NCBI RefSeq assembly: GCF_000722775.1
Contig: NZ_JPFZ01000009.1
Span: 558,001 to 622,000, forward strand
Reading direction: 5' to 3'
DNA: 64,000 nt
Origin: Streptococcus mitis subsp. hohhotensis
GTDB lineage: Bacteria > Bacillota > Bacilli > Lactobacillales > Streptococcaceae
Shown here piece after piece: positions 50,177-59,153 of the stretch; position 1 is the first letter of the stretch; the number at the start of each line of letters is the position of its first letter. Position numbers and translations under genes: made by a program. Under the pieces are notes generated by a model. That model saw only the letters and a program-made list of their open reading frames with translations. It searched no databases and was not told the DNA's origin.

Positions 50177-50812
50177 CTAAAAAAGATGGTCTTTCAAAGC
50201 TTTGGTCAAAACCTGATAACCAGTAACACTAAGGTGCAACCCATCAGTTGTATAATCTTTTTTGAGTTGGCCTGCCTGGTCTGTCAAACTATCAAAAACT
50301 GGCACAAATTCTACCTGCATATAGGCAGAAGCAAGATCTTGATAGGCTTGATTCCACTCCTGAATTTTTTCATTTGTGCGGATATAGACTGTCTGCTTGT
50401 ACTCCTCTCCCTCATTGACTGGCAAAATAGAAAGTAATTTAATCTCAGCCAATGGATAATCGCGAGCAATAGACTGTATGATAGCTTCGAGATTATTGAG
50501 AGCATCATTCACAGGCACATCCTTTCCGATATCATTTGTTCCAATCAGAAGGACAATTTTATCTACCGCCCCACCATATAGATGAGCATCAAGGTTCTCT
50601 CGTAACAAGCTAGTCTGATAACCACGAATTCCTCGATTGACAATCGTTTTTGAAGTCCCAAATAATTCCTGCAGAGGGTAGTATTCGACAATGGAATCCC
50701 CAATAAAAATAATGTCTGGCTCTACAACAGAAACCTGATTTAAGTGACGATACTTGGTTTGGATTTTTTCTTGTTCCTTTAGGAGCCAATTTTCTAATAA
50801 CTGTACTGCCAC
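50177..50812 (-). CDS. SGNH/GDSL-family hydrolase
   Basis: A 211-residue hydrolase. Block I is FIGDSIVEY with nucleophile Ser40, block III is IGTNDIG and block V is DGLHLSVTGY with catalytic Asp and His. No signal peptide is visible, so it acts in the cytoplasm as an esterase or acetylhydrolase of unknown substrate. It starts one base after the HAD gene's stop codon; together with capA these make an operon. Confidence 0.9.
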   Translation of the reverse strand: MAVQLLENWLLKEQEKIQTKYRHLNQVSVVEPDIIFIGDSIVEYYPLQELFGTSKTIVNRGIRGYQTSLLRENLDAHLYGGAVDKIVLLIGTNDIGKDVPVNDALNNLEAIIQSIARDYPLAEIKLLSILPVNEGEEYKQTVYIRTNEKIQEWNQAYQDLASAYMQVEFVPVFDSLTDQAGQLKKDYTTDGLHLSVTGYQVLTKALKDHLF

Positions 50813-50813
50813 T

Positions 50814-51641
50814 TCATTCTCCTTTTTCTAACCAATTTTCCAAGACTTGATAAACTCCTCCTTGGCTATTGGCTGGCGCAAGAGCAGTAGCCACAGCTTT
50901 GGCTTTCTCATCAGCATTTTCCATCGCATAGGCAATTCCAGCCATTTCAAGCATTTCAACATCATTTTCACTGTCACCAAAAGCCATGATTTGTTGGGCT
51001 TTCAAGTCCCAGCGCTTGAGTAATTCTTCCAAGCCCCATGCTTTATGAATTCCAGCTTGAAGGATATCAATGCAACCATAGCCACTGGATACAGCACGAA
51101 CACGGCCATCAAAGAGGTCATTGATTTCTTCCAAAACCGAACTCAAACGCTCTTCACCAACAACCATACTCATCTTGAGCACACCTCCAAAAAGGTCAGA
51201 TGTTAACTCATCCACAAACTGCATCCGTTGGTAGAATTTTTCAATCATTTCTGGAGTCATAAAACTTTCAAGGTCTGTGAAAATCGTACCTTCCTTGACG
51301 AAACCACCCTTCATAGCCGTCACAACAAACTGATCCTGACACTCTCGACCCTTGAAATGAGCCAAAGCCTTATCGACAATGGCATCATCCCAAGTCTGAG
51401 CCTGAATCAGTTCATTGTTTTCAAACATACGAGCACCGTTTGCAACAACCAGAACCACTCGATCGACCAAGTGCTCCAGTAGTTGCCTCATGCGGTGAAT
51501 TTCATTCCCAGTCGCGATGACAAAACGAATACCCCTTTGATCCAACTGATCTAAAATCTTTTCCAAGCGTGTAAGATCAAGCTGGCCTCTAGCATCCAGC
51601 AAGGTCCCATCCATATCTGTCGCAATTACCTTAATAGTCAT
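50814..51641 (-). CDS. Cof-type HAD phosphatase
   Basis: A 275-residue HAD hydrolase: ATDMDGTLLDA (Asp9, Asp11), VIATGNEIHRMRQL, a C2 cap and FGDSENDVEMLEMAG. It differs from the copy at 22010 and belongs to the YidA/YbiV-like sugar-phosphate phosphatases. The middle gene of the capA-HAD-SGNH set, with gaps of 21 bases and 1 base to its neighbours. Substrate unknown. Confidence 0.92.
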   Translation of the reverse strand: MTIKVIATDMDGTLLDARGQLDLTRLEKILDQLDQRGIRFVIATGNEIHRMRQLLEHLVDRVVLVVANGARMFENNELIQAQTWDDAIVDKALAHFKGRECQDQFVVTAMKGGFVKEGTIFTDLESFMTPEMIEKFYQRMQFVDELTSDLFGGVLKMSMVVGEERLSSVLEEINDLFDGRVRAVSSGYGCIDILQAGIHKAWGLEELLKRWDLKAQQIMAFGDSENDVEMLEMAGIAYAMENADEKAKAVATALAPANSQGGVYQVLENWLEKGE

Positions 51642-51662
51642 TTACTTTCCTCTGGATTCAAG

Positions 51663-52988
51663 CTAATCCCACTTCAATCCCACATGTTCGTTCATTTCTT
51701 TGTAGGCTGTATCAATTCGTTCCTTAGTCGCTTCATCTAATTGATCACGATGACTGCCACCCTCTATGAAATCTTCCAAGATATAGGTTTGATAATGATA
51801 TAAAGGATAGCCTTCTGGTGAAAAGGTTCCCTTTGGTGTTCGATTGACCCAAGTAGGATGAGCTTTAGCTGTTCCGATAGTTGTTTTTCCATCCTTCTTC
51901 TTAATGGTCACGTCCATGAGAACGCCACGTTCAGTCCACTTAGCATTTTCTACCCCTTGCATGGTCTCAATTCGTTGATTGGAAATGAAGTTCCCCATTG
52001 AATAGATAATGAGTTTCTTGTCCCCATCTTTTTCAACAATTTCAGACGGTTCAACTACGTGTGGATGCCCTCCAAAGATAATATCTGCTCCCCAATCAAT
52101 CATCTTGTGATAAAGAGCTTTTTGCTCTTCAGTCGGTTCTATGCGATACTCAACACCCATTTGTGGCATGATAATAGTGATATCTGCTTCCTTTTCCGCC
52201 CGTTCAATTTCAGACTTCATTTTATTTTCATCTAAATCTGAAAGATAGTGATTATAATCCTCTTGAGAAATATTTTGCTCAATTCCATTAAATCCATAAG
52301 AATAAGCCAAAAGTGCAACCTTGATACCATTCACTTCCTTAATGACCAGCGGAGCCTGATCACGTGGCTCGTGCGTATAAACTCCGATTGGAGTGATTCC
52401 AGCCTTCTCAATAATATCGGCCGTTGAAATAACCCCCTCAATTTGCGAATCCAAAATATGATTATGAGCCAAATCTAGAACATGATAACCTGCATCCTTA
52501 ATGGCATCCATAACTTCAACAGGAGCATTAAAGAGAGGATAACCCGCTAAATAATGATCCTTATTAATGGTTCCTTCAAAGTCACCAATAGCTAAGTCTG
52601 CTTGCTTAAGCCAAGGAGTAACATACTCAAAATTCTCATGAAAATCATACGTTCCATCATCTTTTTTTGCTGAAAAGTAAAGAATATCATGATAAAGCAA
52701 ATCACCATGAGCCATAATTCTAGCAGTTTTTTCCTCTTCCTGCTCCTGAGACTTTTTCTTAGTTCCTTCTTGAGAAATAGTATCTCGTTTTTGACTGGTC
52801 ATAGGCATGCCTTGGAAGCTTTCAAACAACAAAACCAAGCCCATTGATAAAGCAACTGCTAGCAAGAGTACCGCCACAAATCCCTTGTTACTCCACTTAC
52901 GATAACGTCTAAAAAAGTTAACCAAACCTTTCACAAATCGAAAAACTGGTCCACGTTTATGTCTATCTTGTCTTCTTTGCATCTTCAT
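51663..52988 (-). CDS. CapA-family membrane-anchored metallophosphatase-like protein
   Basis: A 441-residue protein with a basic cytosolic start (RRQDRHKRGPVFRFVKGL), one membrane segment (about 38-56), a charged linker (SQEGTKKKSQEQEEEK) and an extracellular CapA/PGA_cap domain: MAHGDLLYHD, GDFEGTIN, LAHNHILD and FGGHPHVVEP. Relatives take part in poly-gamma-glutamate anchoring, but no capBC genes are here, so an envelope role of unknown kind is likelier. Leads the three-gene operon. Confidence 0.87.
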   Translation of the reverse strand: MKMQRRQDRHKRGPVFRFVKGLVNFFRRYRKWSNKGFVAVLLLAVALSMGLVLLFESFQGMPMTSQKRDTISQEGTKKKSQEQEEEKTARIMAHGDLLYHDILYFSAKKDDGTYDFHENFEYVTPWLKQADLAIGDFEGTINKDHYLAGYPLFNAPVEVMDAIKDAGYHVLDLAHNHILDSQIEGVISTADIIEKAGITPIGVYTHEPRDQAPLVIKEVNGIKVALLAYSYGFNGIEQNISQEDYNHYLSDLDENKMKSEIERAEKEADITIIMPQMGVEYRIEPTEEQKALYHKMIDWGADIIFGGHPHVVEPSEIVEKDGDKKLIIYSMGNFISNQRIETMQGVENAKWTERGVLMDVTIKKKDGKTTIGTAKAHPTWVNRTPKGTFSPEGYPLYHYQTYILEDFIEGGSHRDQLDEATKERIDTAYKEMNEHVGLKWD

Positions 52989-53156
52989 TCTCCCTACTTT
53001 CTAATGCAAGCCTTTTCTTTTTATTATAACACAGATAAGTATTTCTTTCACAATTGAATCGAACCTAAAAGGCATTTTCTATAAAAGCTCGATGCCGTAA
53101 TGCTTTCAATCCTTGTCATTTTGTGATATCATGTAGAGGTAATGAAAGGAGAGAAA

Positions 53157-53768
53157 ATGTCTGCTATAGAACGTATTACAAAAGCTGCTCACTTAATTGA
53201 TATGAACGATATTATCCGCGAGGGGAATCCGACTCTTCGCGCAGTTGCTGAGGAAGTTACTTTCCCCTTGTCTGACCAGGAAATCATTCTTGGCGAAAAG
53301 ATGATGCAATTCCTCAAACATTCCCAAGATCCTGTCATGGCTGAAAAAATGGGACTCCGAGGTGGTGTTGGACTGGCTGCTCCCCAGTTAGATATCTCAA
53401 AACGCATTATCGCTGTTTTGGTGCCTAATATTGTTGAAGAAGGCGAAACTCCACAGGAAGCCTACGACTTGCAAGTCATTATGTACAATCCCAAAATCGT
53501 CTCTCACTCGGTTCAAGACGCTGCTCTTGGTGAAGGAGAAGGTTGTCTGTCTGTTGACCGCAACGTGCCTGGCTATGTTGTTCGCCATGCTCGCGTTACT
53601 GTTGACTACTTTGACAAGGATGGAGAAAAACACCGTATCAAGCTCAAAGGCTACAACTCCATCGTTGTTCAGCATGAAATTGACCACATCAACGGTATCA
53701 TGTTTTACGATCGTATCAATGAAAAAGACCCATTTGAAGTTAAAGATGGTTTACTGATTCTGGAATAA
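53157..53768 (+). CDS. def: Peptide deformylase
   Basis: Removes the formyl group from new proteins. 203 residues: motif 1 GVGLAAPQ, motif 2 EGCLSV (metal Cys) and motif 3 [12 protein letters not shown] (metal His pair and Glu). The length and the insertion loops fit the type II Gram-positive enzyme. ATG 53157 follows AAAGGAGAG; the ATG at 53142 would have the ribosome site inside the gene. Confidence 0.97.
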   Translation: MSAIERITKAAHLIDMNDIIREGNPTLRAVAEEVTFPLSDQEIILGEKMMQFLKHSQDPVMAEKMGLRGGVGLAAPQLDISKRIIAVLVPNIVEEGETPQEAYDLQVIMYNPKIVSHSVQDAALGEGEGCLSVDRNVPGYVVRHARVTVDYFDKDGEKHRIKLKGYNSIVVQHEIDHINGIMFYDRINEKDPFEVKDGLLILE

Positions 53769-53770
53769 AA

Positions 53771-53796
53771 AAATCCCGTTGCAAGACGGGGTTTTG
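53771..53796 (+). terminator. Terminator of def
   Basis: CCCGT (53775-53779) pairs with ACGGG (53786-53790) with flanking A and T residues. It lies against the rlmB promoter. Confidence 0.7.
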
Positions 53797-53811
53797 TGTT
53801 ATAATAGAGGC
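53797..53811 (+). promoter_or_regulatory. Extended -10 giving a leaderless rlmB message
   Basis: TGTTATAAT (TATAAT 53800-53805), six bases, then ATG 53812. The six bases AGAGGC are too close to act as a normal ribosome site. Confidence 0.6.
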
Positions 53812-54540
53812 ATGAAAACAAATGATATTGTCTATGGCGTTCACGCCGTTACCGAAGCCCTACTTGCAAATACTGGAAACAAACTCTACCTCCAAGAAGA
53901 TCTCCGAGGTAAGAATGTTGAGAAAGTCAAGGAACTGGCTACAGAAAAGAAGGTGTCCATTTCTTGGACTTCAAAAAAATCCCTCTCTGAGATGACTGAA
54001 GGTGCTGTTCACCAAGGTTTTGTTCTACGAGTGTCCGAATTTGCCTATAGCGAATTAGAACACATCCTAGCAAAAACACGCCAAGAAGAAAATCCACTTC
54101 TATTGATTCTGGATGGCTTAACTGATCCTCATAACCTAGGCTCCATACTGAGAACAGCCGATGCGACCAATGTTTCAGGTGTCATCATTCCCAAGCACCG
54201 TGCTGTCGGAGTTACTCCTGTCGTTGCCAAAACGGCCACAGGTGCTATTGAACACGTTCCGATTGCCCGAGTGACCAACCTAAGCCAAACTCTAGACAAA
54301 CTCAAGGATGAAGGCTTCTGGACCTTTGGAACAGATATGAATGGGACTCCTTGCCATAAGTGGAATACAAAAGGGAAAATCGCCCTCATCATCGGAAATG
54401 AAGGAAAAGGCATCTCTAGCAACATCAAAAAACAGGTTGATGAAATGATTACCATTCCCATGAATGGACATGTTCAAAGTCTCAATGCCAGTGTTGCTGC
54501 AGCCATTCTCATGTACGAAGTTTTCCGAAATCGCCTATAA
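53812..54540 (+). CDS. rlmB: 23S rRNA 2'-O-methyltransferase, TrmH/RlmB family
   Basis: SPOUT methyltransferase (242 residues) for 23S rRNA G2251 in the family. The N-terminal substrate-binding part opens YGVHAVTEALLANTGNKLYL; the knot domain has LDGLTDPHNLGSILRTAD, IIGNEGKGIS and IPMNGHVQSLNASVAAAILMYE. ATG 53812 is set by the family start MKTNDIVYG; a longer frame from 53779 runs through the def terminator. Confidence 0.93.
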   Translation: MKTNDIVYGVHAVTEALLANTGNKLYLQEDLRGKNVEKVKELATEKKVSISWTSKKSLSEMTEGAVHQGFVLRVSEFAYSELEHILAKTRQEENPLLLILDGLTDPHNLGSILRTADATNVSGVIIPKHRAVGVTPVVAKTATGAIEHVPIARVTNLSQTLDKLKDEGFWTFGTDMNGTPCHKWNTKGKIALIIGNEGKGISSNIKKQVDEMITIPMNGHVQSLNASVAAAILMYEVFRNRL

Positions 54541-54945
54541 AAGAGGCTGGACAAAAACCAGATTCTAAATAAAACCGCTCAGTGATTTCAGTTTTACTCA
54601 CAATCAAGCTGAAAACAACTGTGTGGTTTTTGAATAGCTGATTTGTAAAATCCATGCTCGTGAAAATGAATTCAAGCTCTACTATGCTGGTCTAGTTGTC
54701 TCTAACACACACTCTGAGCTCACCAAAAATATTCTCTAATTTGCGAAAAACGAGATCAGTTGCCATCTTACATTTTGCATAGATTCCAGATTTTTTCTTC
54801 AATATATCATGTGTTCTGAACGAAGTTGCCTAAAGAAATTCTAAGTTGTATCGTAACAAATTGATTTTTGAGTTCCTTATATAAGAAAATGAGCATCTCC
54901 AACTACGAGAATGCTCATTTTTTAAGATTGTATAGTCACATTTTT
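54541..54945 (+). other. 405-bp stretch without a gene
   Basis: No ORF of note on either strand. A clear terminator is present at its right end: AAAATGAGCAT (54886-54896) with ATGCTCATTTT (54911-54921). The rest (for example AGAGGCTGGACAAAAACCAG at the left) has no recognised family and may be decayed IS sequence. Confidence 0.5.
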
Positions 54946-55096
54946 ATACTCAATGAAAATCAAAGAGCAAACTAGGAAACTAGCTGTAGGTTGCTCAAAG
55001 CACTGCTTTGAGGTTGTAGATAGAACTGACGAAGGTCAGTAACATATACACGGCAAGGCGACGTTGACGCGGTTTGAAGAGATTTTCGAAGAGTAT
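54946..55096 (-). repeat. BOX element with one boxB unit
   Basis: The boxC end TATACTCAATGAAAATCAAA is at 54946, one boxB (CTCAAAGCACTGCTTTGAGG) follows, then boxA with ACGGCAAGGCGACGTTGACG and TTCGAAGAGTATT. Same orientation as the copy at 15526. The boxA end meets the htpX stop codon. Confidence 0.92.
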
Positions 55097-55995
55097 TACA
55101 TATGTTTCAAACGCTCAATCCGCTCTGAGATAGGTGGGTGGGTATAAAAGAGTTTTTGGAATCCTCCACCTTTCTTGGGATCATTGATATAAAGTGCACT
55201 GCTGGCATCATCTACAGGACGACTCATAGGTTTACTATTGTCTAACTTACGTAGAGCATTTATCATCCCTTGAGGATTGCGCGTCAACTCAACACTGGAA
55301 GCATCAGCTAGGAATTCCCTCTGACGAGAAATAGCTAGTTGCACTAAGGTTGCAGCGAGAGGTGCCAGAACAATAGCTAGTAGTGAAACCACGAGCATAA
55401 TGATTTCTAAGCCATTTCCATCTCGGTCATCGTCACTTCGTCTGCGACCTGCACCACCCCACCACATCATACGACCTGCCATACTAGAAAGCATAGTGAT
55501 AGCACTGGCCAGGGCAACAGCAATAGTCGAAATGCGGATATCGTAATTACGAATATGACTGACTTCATGTCCCATAACAGCTTCTAGTTCTTCACGATTC
55601 ATGATAGCTAGGAGACCTGACGTAGCAGCAACAGCCGCATTTTGAGGGTTAGAACCTGTCGCAAAGGCATTTAAGGCTGGATCATCAATGATGAAAACAC
55701 GGGGCATAGGAATCTGAGCGACCATAGCCATATCTTCTACTACATGGTAGAGGTCTGGTGCCGTTTGTTCATCAACCTCACGCGCTCCATTCATGGACAT
55801 GACAATCTCTGTCGATTGAAAAATCATGGACAAGGCATAGATAAAGCCGATAATCAGTGCGATAACCAAACCACCAATCCCAGACCGCATAAAGAGGTAA
55901 CCAACCGCATAGCCAACAAGAGCTAAGAGTAGGAAAAATACCAGCAACAAAATCCACGTTTTTCGTTTATTGCTTGCAATTTGATCAAACAACAT
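55096..55995 (-). CDS. htpX: Membrane zinc protease HtpX
   Basis: M48 protease that degrades damaged membrane proteins. 299 residues: two N-terminal membrane segments (about 15-33 and 38-58), zinc motif [13 protein letters not shown], two further segments (about 155-175 and 195-225), then [15 protein letters not shown] with the third metal ligand. ATG 55995 follows AGGTGA, just past the lemA stop; a GTG at 56004 is less likely. The stop abuts a BOX element. Confidence 0.95.
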   Translation of the reverse strand: MLFDQIASNKRKTWILLLVFFLLLALVGYAVGYLFMRSGIGGLVIALIIGFIYALSMIFQSTEIVMSMNGAREVDEQTAPDLYHVVEDMAMVAQIPMPRVFIIDDPALNAFATGSNPQNAAVAATSGLLAIMNREELEAVMGHEVSHIRNYDIRISTIAVALASAITMLSSMAGRMMWWGGAGRRRSDDDRDGNGLEIIMLVVSLLAIVLAPLAATLVQLAISRQREFLADASSVELTRNPQGMINALRKLDNSKPMSRPVDDASSALYINDPKKGGGFQKLFYTHPPISERIERLKHM

Positions 55996-55996
55996 C

Positions 55997-56557
55997 TTAG
56001 TCACCTAAACCGCTAAAATCAACTTTAGGTACTACCTTTTCCTCTTCTGGAGTTTGAAGGAAATCTGCTGCTTTAAATCCAAACATTCCAGCGATAATAT
56101 TGCTTGGGAAAGTTTCTAATTTTACATTGTAGTTGCTGACAACACTGTTGTAGAGTTGACGAGAGTAAGAAATTTTATTTTCTGTGTTTGTCAACTCCTC
56201 TTGCAATTTAACAAAGTTGGCACTAGCTTTCAAATCTGGATAGCTTTCTGCAACTGCAAAAATACCTGAAACCTGACGAGTGAGGGCATCACTAGCTTTC
56301 ATAGCTTCTGCTGGTGAAGTCGCTGCCGCCACTTGGTTACGTAGTTCTGCCACCTTTTCAAGGGTAGAACCTTCATATTTAGCATAACCTTTTACAGTCT
56401 CAATCAAGTTTGGCAAGAGATCATTTCGACGTTTCAACTGAACATCAATCTGACTCCAAGCCTCCTTTGTTTGCATACGATTCTTAACCAAACCGTTATA
56501 GCTAACAATCACAAAAATAACAACAAGAGCCAAAACTCCAAGAATAATCCAAGTCAT
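55997..56557 (-). CDS. lemA: LemA-family protein
   Basis: A 186-residue protein with one N-terminal membrane segment (about 2-20) and a long helical domain: [36 protein letters not shown] is the family signature. It is paired with htpX as in many Firmicutes. Function is unclear; an envelope role with HtpX is inferred. Confidence 0.93.
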   Translation of the reverse strand: MTWIILGVLALVVIFVIVSYNGLVKNRMQTKEAWSQIDVQLKRRNDLLPNLIETVKGYAKYEGSTLEKVAELRNQVAAATSPAEAMKASDALTRQVSGIFAVAESYPDLKASANFVKLQEELTNTENKISYSRQLYNSVVSNYNVKLETFPSNIIAGMFGFKAADFLQTPEEEKVVPKVDFSGLGD

Positions 56558-56650
56558 TATATAAGTCCTTTCTACTTTTAGATTAGTACCAGTATATCAA
56601 ATTTTTAATGATTGTGGTAAAATAAGATGATACTAAAGAAGGAAATAACT

Positions 56651-57364
56651 ATGAAACCAGAAACATTTTACAACCTGCTTGCCGAGCAAAATCTTCCACT
56701 TTCGGACCAGCAAAAAAAACAATTTGATCGTTATTTTGAGCTCTTGGTCGAGTGGAATGAAAAGATTAATTTGACAGCTATTACAGATAAAGAAGAAGTT
56801 TATCTCAAACATTTTTATGATTCGATTGCACCTATTCTGCAAGGCTTGATTCCCAATGAAACTATCAAACTGCTTGATATCGGGGCTGGGGCAGGATTTC
56901 CTAGTCTGCCGATGAAAATTCTCTATCCTCAGCTAGATGTAACTATCATTGATTCACTCAATAAGCGCATCAACTTCCTCCAACTTTTGGCTCAAGAACT
57001 GGATTTAGACGGTGTTCATTTCTACCATGGACGTGCAGAAGACTTGGCCCAAGACAAGAACTTCCGTGCTCAATATGATTTTGTAACAGCTCGTGCGGTT
57101 GCTCGCATGCAGGTTTTATCTGAATTGACAATTCCTTACCTGCAAGTTGGCGGAAAACTATTGGCACTCAAGGCCAGCAATGCCCCTGAGGAATTATTAG
57201 AAGCTAAGAATGCCCTCAACCTCCTTTTTAGTAAGGTCGAAGACAATCTCAGCTACGCTCTACCTAATGGAGATCCGCGCTACATCACAGTGGTAGAAAA
57301 GAAAAAAGAAACGCCAAATAAATATCCACGTAAGGCTGGCATGCCCAATAAACGCCCGCTTTAA
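56651..57364 (+). CDS. rsmG: 16S rRNA (G527-N7) methyltransferase
   Basis: SAM-dependent methyltransferase (GidB) for 16S rRNA; loss gives low-level streptomycin resistance in many bacteria. 237 residues: [18 protein letters not shown] start, SAM loop [17 protein letters not shown], the GRAEDLAQD region and [15 protein letters not shown] 56651 follows AAGGAAAT. Confidence 0.96.
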   Translation: MKPETFYNLLAEQNLPLSDQQKKQFDRYFELLVEWNEKINLTAITDKEEVYLKHFYDSIAPILQGLIPNETIKLLDIGAGAGFPSLPMKILYPQLDVTIIDSLNKRINFLQLLAQELDLDGVHFYHGRAEDLAQDKNFRAQYDFVTARAVARMQVLSELTIPYLQVGGKLLALKASNAPEELLEAKNALNLLFSKVEDNLSYALPNGDPRYITVVEKKKETPNKYPRKAGMPNKRPL

Positions 57365-57406
57365 TCTTTTTAGTAAAAAAATATTTACAAAGTTTGTAAT
57401 TTTTGC

Positions 57407-57547
57407 TATACTATCAAAAGCAAAGGTTTTTAATGTCATCCCGTGAGGTGACGAAGACGCAGAAATATTTAAAACTCTTTAAAGTCTAGATTTTAGAGAA
57501 GTCTTACTCTGAGGGCCTATTGCTGTAAAATAATGGGCTCTTTTTTG
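57407..57547 (+). promoter_or_regulatory. PyrR-type attenuator leader of uraA
   Basis: TGCTATACT promoter (TATACT 57407-57412). The leader has CATCCCGTGAGGTGACGAAGACG (described by its core TCCCGTGAGG at 57439-57448), which fits the PyrR-binding loop of pyrimidine operons, and a terminator GAGGGCCTATT...AATGGGCTC with TTTTTT (57511-57546). UMP-bound PyrR would favour termination. Confidence 0.75.
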
Positions 57548-57568
57548 ATGCCCAAAAGTGAGGTTTAT

Positions 57569-58852
57569 ATGAAACAAGAATCAACTGTTGATTTGTTACT
57601 AGACGTTGACCAACGTCCTTCGGCTGGCAAAGGAATTCTCCTTAGTTTCCAACACGTTTTCGCTATGTTTGGTGCGACCATCTTGGTACCATTGATTTTG
57701 GGAATGCCTGTATCTGTTGCCCTTTTTGCTTCAGGTGTTGGGACACTCATCTACATGATTTCAACTGGTTTTAAAGTTCCAGTTTATCTAGGTTCTTCAT
57801 TTGCCTTTATCACAGCAATGTCACTTGCTATGAAAGAAATGGGTGGTGATGTATCTGCTGCCCAAACAGGGGTTATCTTGACTGGTTTGGTCTATGTCCT
57901 TGTGGCTGCTGGTGTTCGTTTTGCAGGTACAAAATGGATTGATAAACTCTTGCCACCAATCATCATCGGACCTATGATCATCGTTATCGGTCTTGGACTT
58001 GCAGGTTCAGCTGTTACCAACGCTGGTCTTGTAGCTGATGGAAACTGGAAAAATGCTCTTGTAGCAGTTGTTACTTTCTTGATTGCTGCCTTTATCAATA
58101 CAAAGGGAAAAGGCTTCCTACGAATCATTCCATTCCTATTTGCCATTATCGGTGGTTACCTCTTCGCACTAACTCTTGGTTTGGTTGACTTTACACCAGT
58201 TCTTAAAGCCAACTGGTTCGAAATTCCTGGTTTCTACTTGCCATTTAGCACTGGTGGTGCCTTTAAAGAATACAATCTTTACTTTGGTCCAGAAACCATC
58301 GCTATTTTGCCAATCGCTATCGTAACAATTTCTGAACATATCGGTGACCATACTGTTTTGGGTCAAATCTGTGGCCGTCAATTCTTGAAAGAACCAGGTC
58401 TTCACCGTACTCTTCTTGGTGACGGTATCGCAACTTCTGTTTCTGCCTTCCTTGGTGGACCAGCAAATACAACTTACGGAGAAAATACAGGGGTTATCGG
58501 TATGACTCGTATCGCTTCTGTCTCAGTTATCCGTAACGCTGCCCTTATCGCGATTGCCCTTAGCTTCCTTGGTAAATTTACAGCCTTGATTTCAACTATT
58601 CCAAATGCTGTACTTGGTGGTATGTCAATCCTTCTCTACGGAGTTATCGCAAGTAATGGTTTGAAAGTCTTGATTAAAGAACGTGTTGATTTCGCTCAAA
58701 TGCGTAACCTAATCATCGCAAGTGCTATGTTGGTCCTTGGACTTGGAGGAGCTATCCTTAAACTTGGTCCAGTTACCCTTTCAGGTACTGCCCTATCAGC
58801 CATGACAGGAATCATCTTGAACTTGATCTTGCCATACGAAAATAAAGATTAA
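57569..58852 (+). CDS. uraA: Uracil permease (NCS2 family)
   Basis: Imports uracil with protons. 427 residues with about fourteen hydrophobic segments: FQHVFAMFGATILVPLILGMP start, FVFITA-like helix 3 (GSSFAFITAMSLA), and the NCS2 motif region SEHIGDHTVLGQICGR with the substrate Glu, then NTTYGENTGVIGMTR. ATG 57569 follows GTGAGG. Pyrimidine control is expected from the attenuator just upstream. Confidence 0.95.
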   Translation: MKQESTVDLLLDVDQRPSAGKGILLSFQHVFAMFGATILVPLILGMPVSVALFASGVGTLIYMISTGFKVPVYLGSSFAFITAMSLAMKEMGGDVSAAQTGVILTGLVYVLVAAGVRFAGTKWIDKLLPPIIIGPMIIVIGLGLAGSAVTNAGLVADGNWKNALVAVVTFLIAAFINTKGKGFLRIIPFLFAIIGGYLFALTLGLVDFTPVLKANWFEIPGFYLPFSTGGAFKEYNLYFGPETIAILPIAIVTISEHIGDHTVLGQICGRQFLKEPGLHRTLLGDGIATSVSAFLGGPANTTYGENTGVIGMTRIASVSVIRNAALIAIALSFLGKFTALISTIPNAVLGGMSILLYGVIASNGLKVLIKERVDFAQMRNLIIASAMLVLGLGGAILKLGPVTLSGTALSAMTGIILNLILPYENKD

Positions 58853-58930
58853 GAGACTTGACACAGAAAGAGAATGAACAAAAACGAGCTTCTCTTTACT
58901 AACCCCAAAAAGTTGCACAAATAATTATTG

Positions 58931-58974
58931 AAAGGATTTAGTTCTGTACTGCACAGGACTAAGTCCTTTTATAA
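58931..58974 (+). terminator. Terminator of uraA
   Basis: AAAGGATTTAGTTCTGT (58931-58947) pairs with ACAGGACTAAGTCCTTT (58953-58969), including two G-U pairs, then T residues. Confidence 0.7.
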
Positions 58975-59038
58975 TAAAATGAAGCAAAACAGTACATAAT
59001 GTGGTATCGTCAATTGAAACAAGGACAAGATAAAAGAG

Positions 59039-59081
59039 CCTCAAAAAAAGGTATTGCAACTTGGCAATACCTTTTTTGAGG
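59039..59081. terminator. Bidirectional terminator between uraA and the metalloprotease
   Basis: CCTCAAAAAAAGGTATTGC (59039 onward) pairs with GCAATACCTTTTTTGAGG (ending 59081). It has T-runs in both directions and serves the convergent genes. Confidence 0.85.
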
Positions 59082-59153
59082 TACTTTTTGAAAGCCATCA
59101 AATGATGACTTTTCAGAGGGAGCAAAAAACTGTCCTCTTTATATTTTAAACGT

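Noticed and set aside
55996-56004. GTG start for htpX inside the end of lemA
   Set aside because: ATG 55995 has AGGTGA at the right distance and gives the usual 299 residues.
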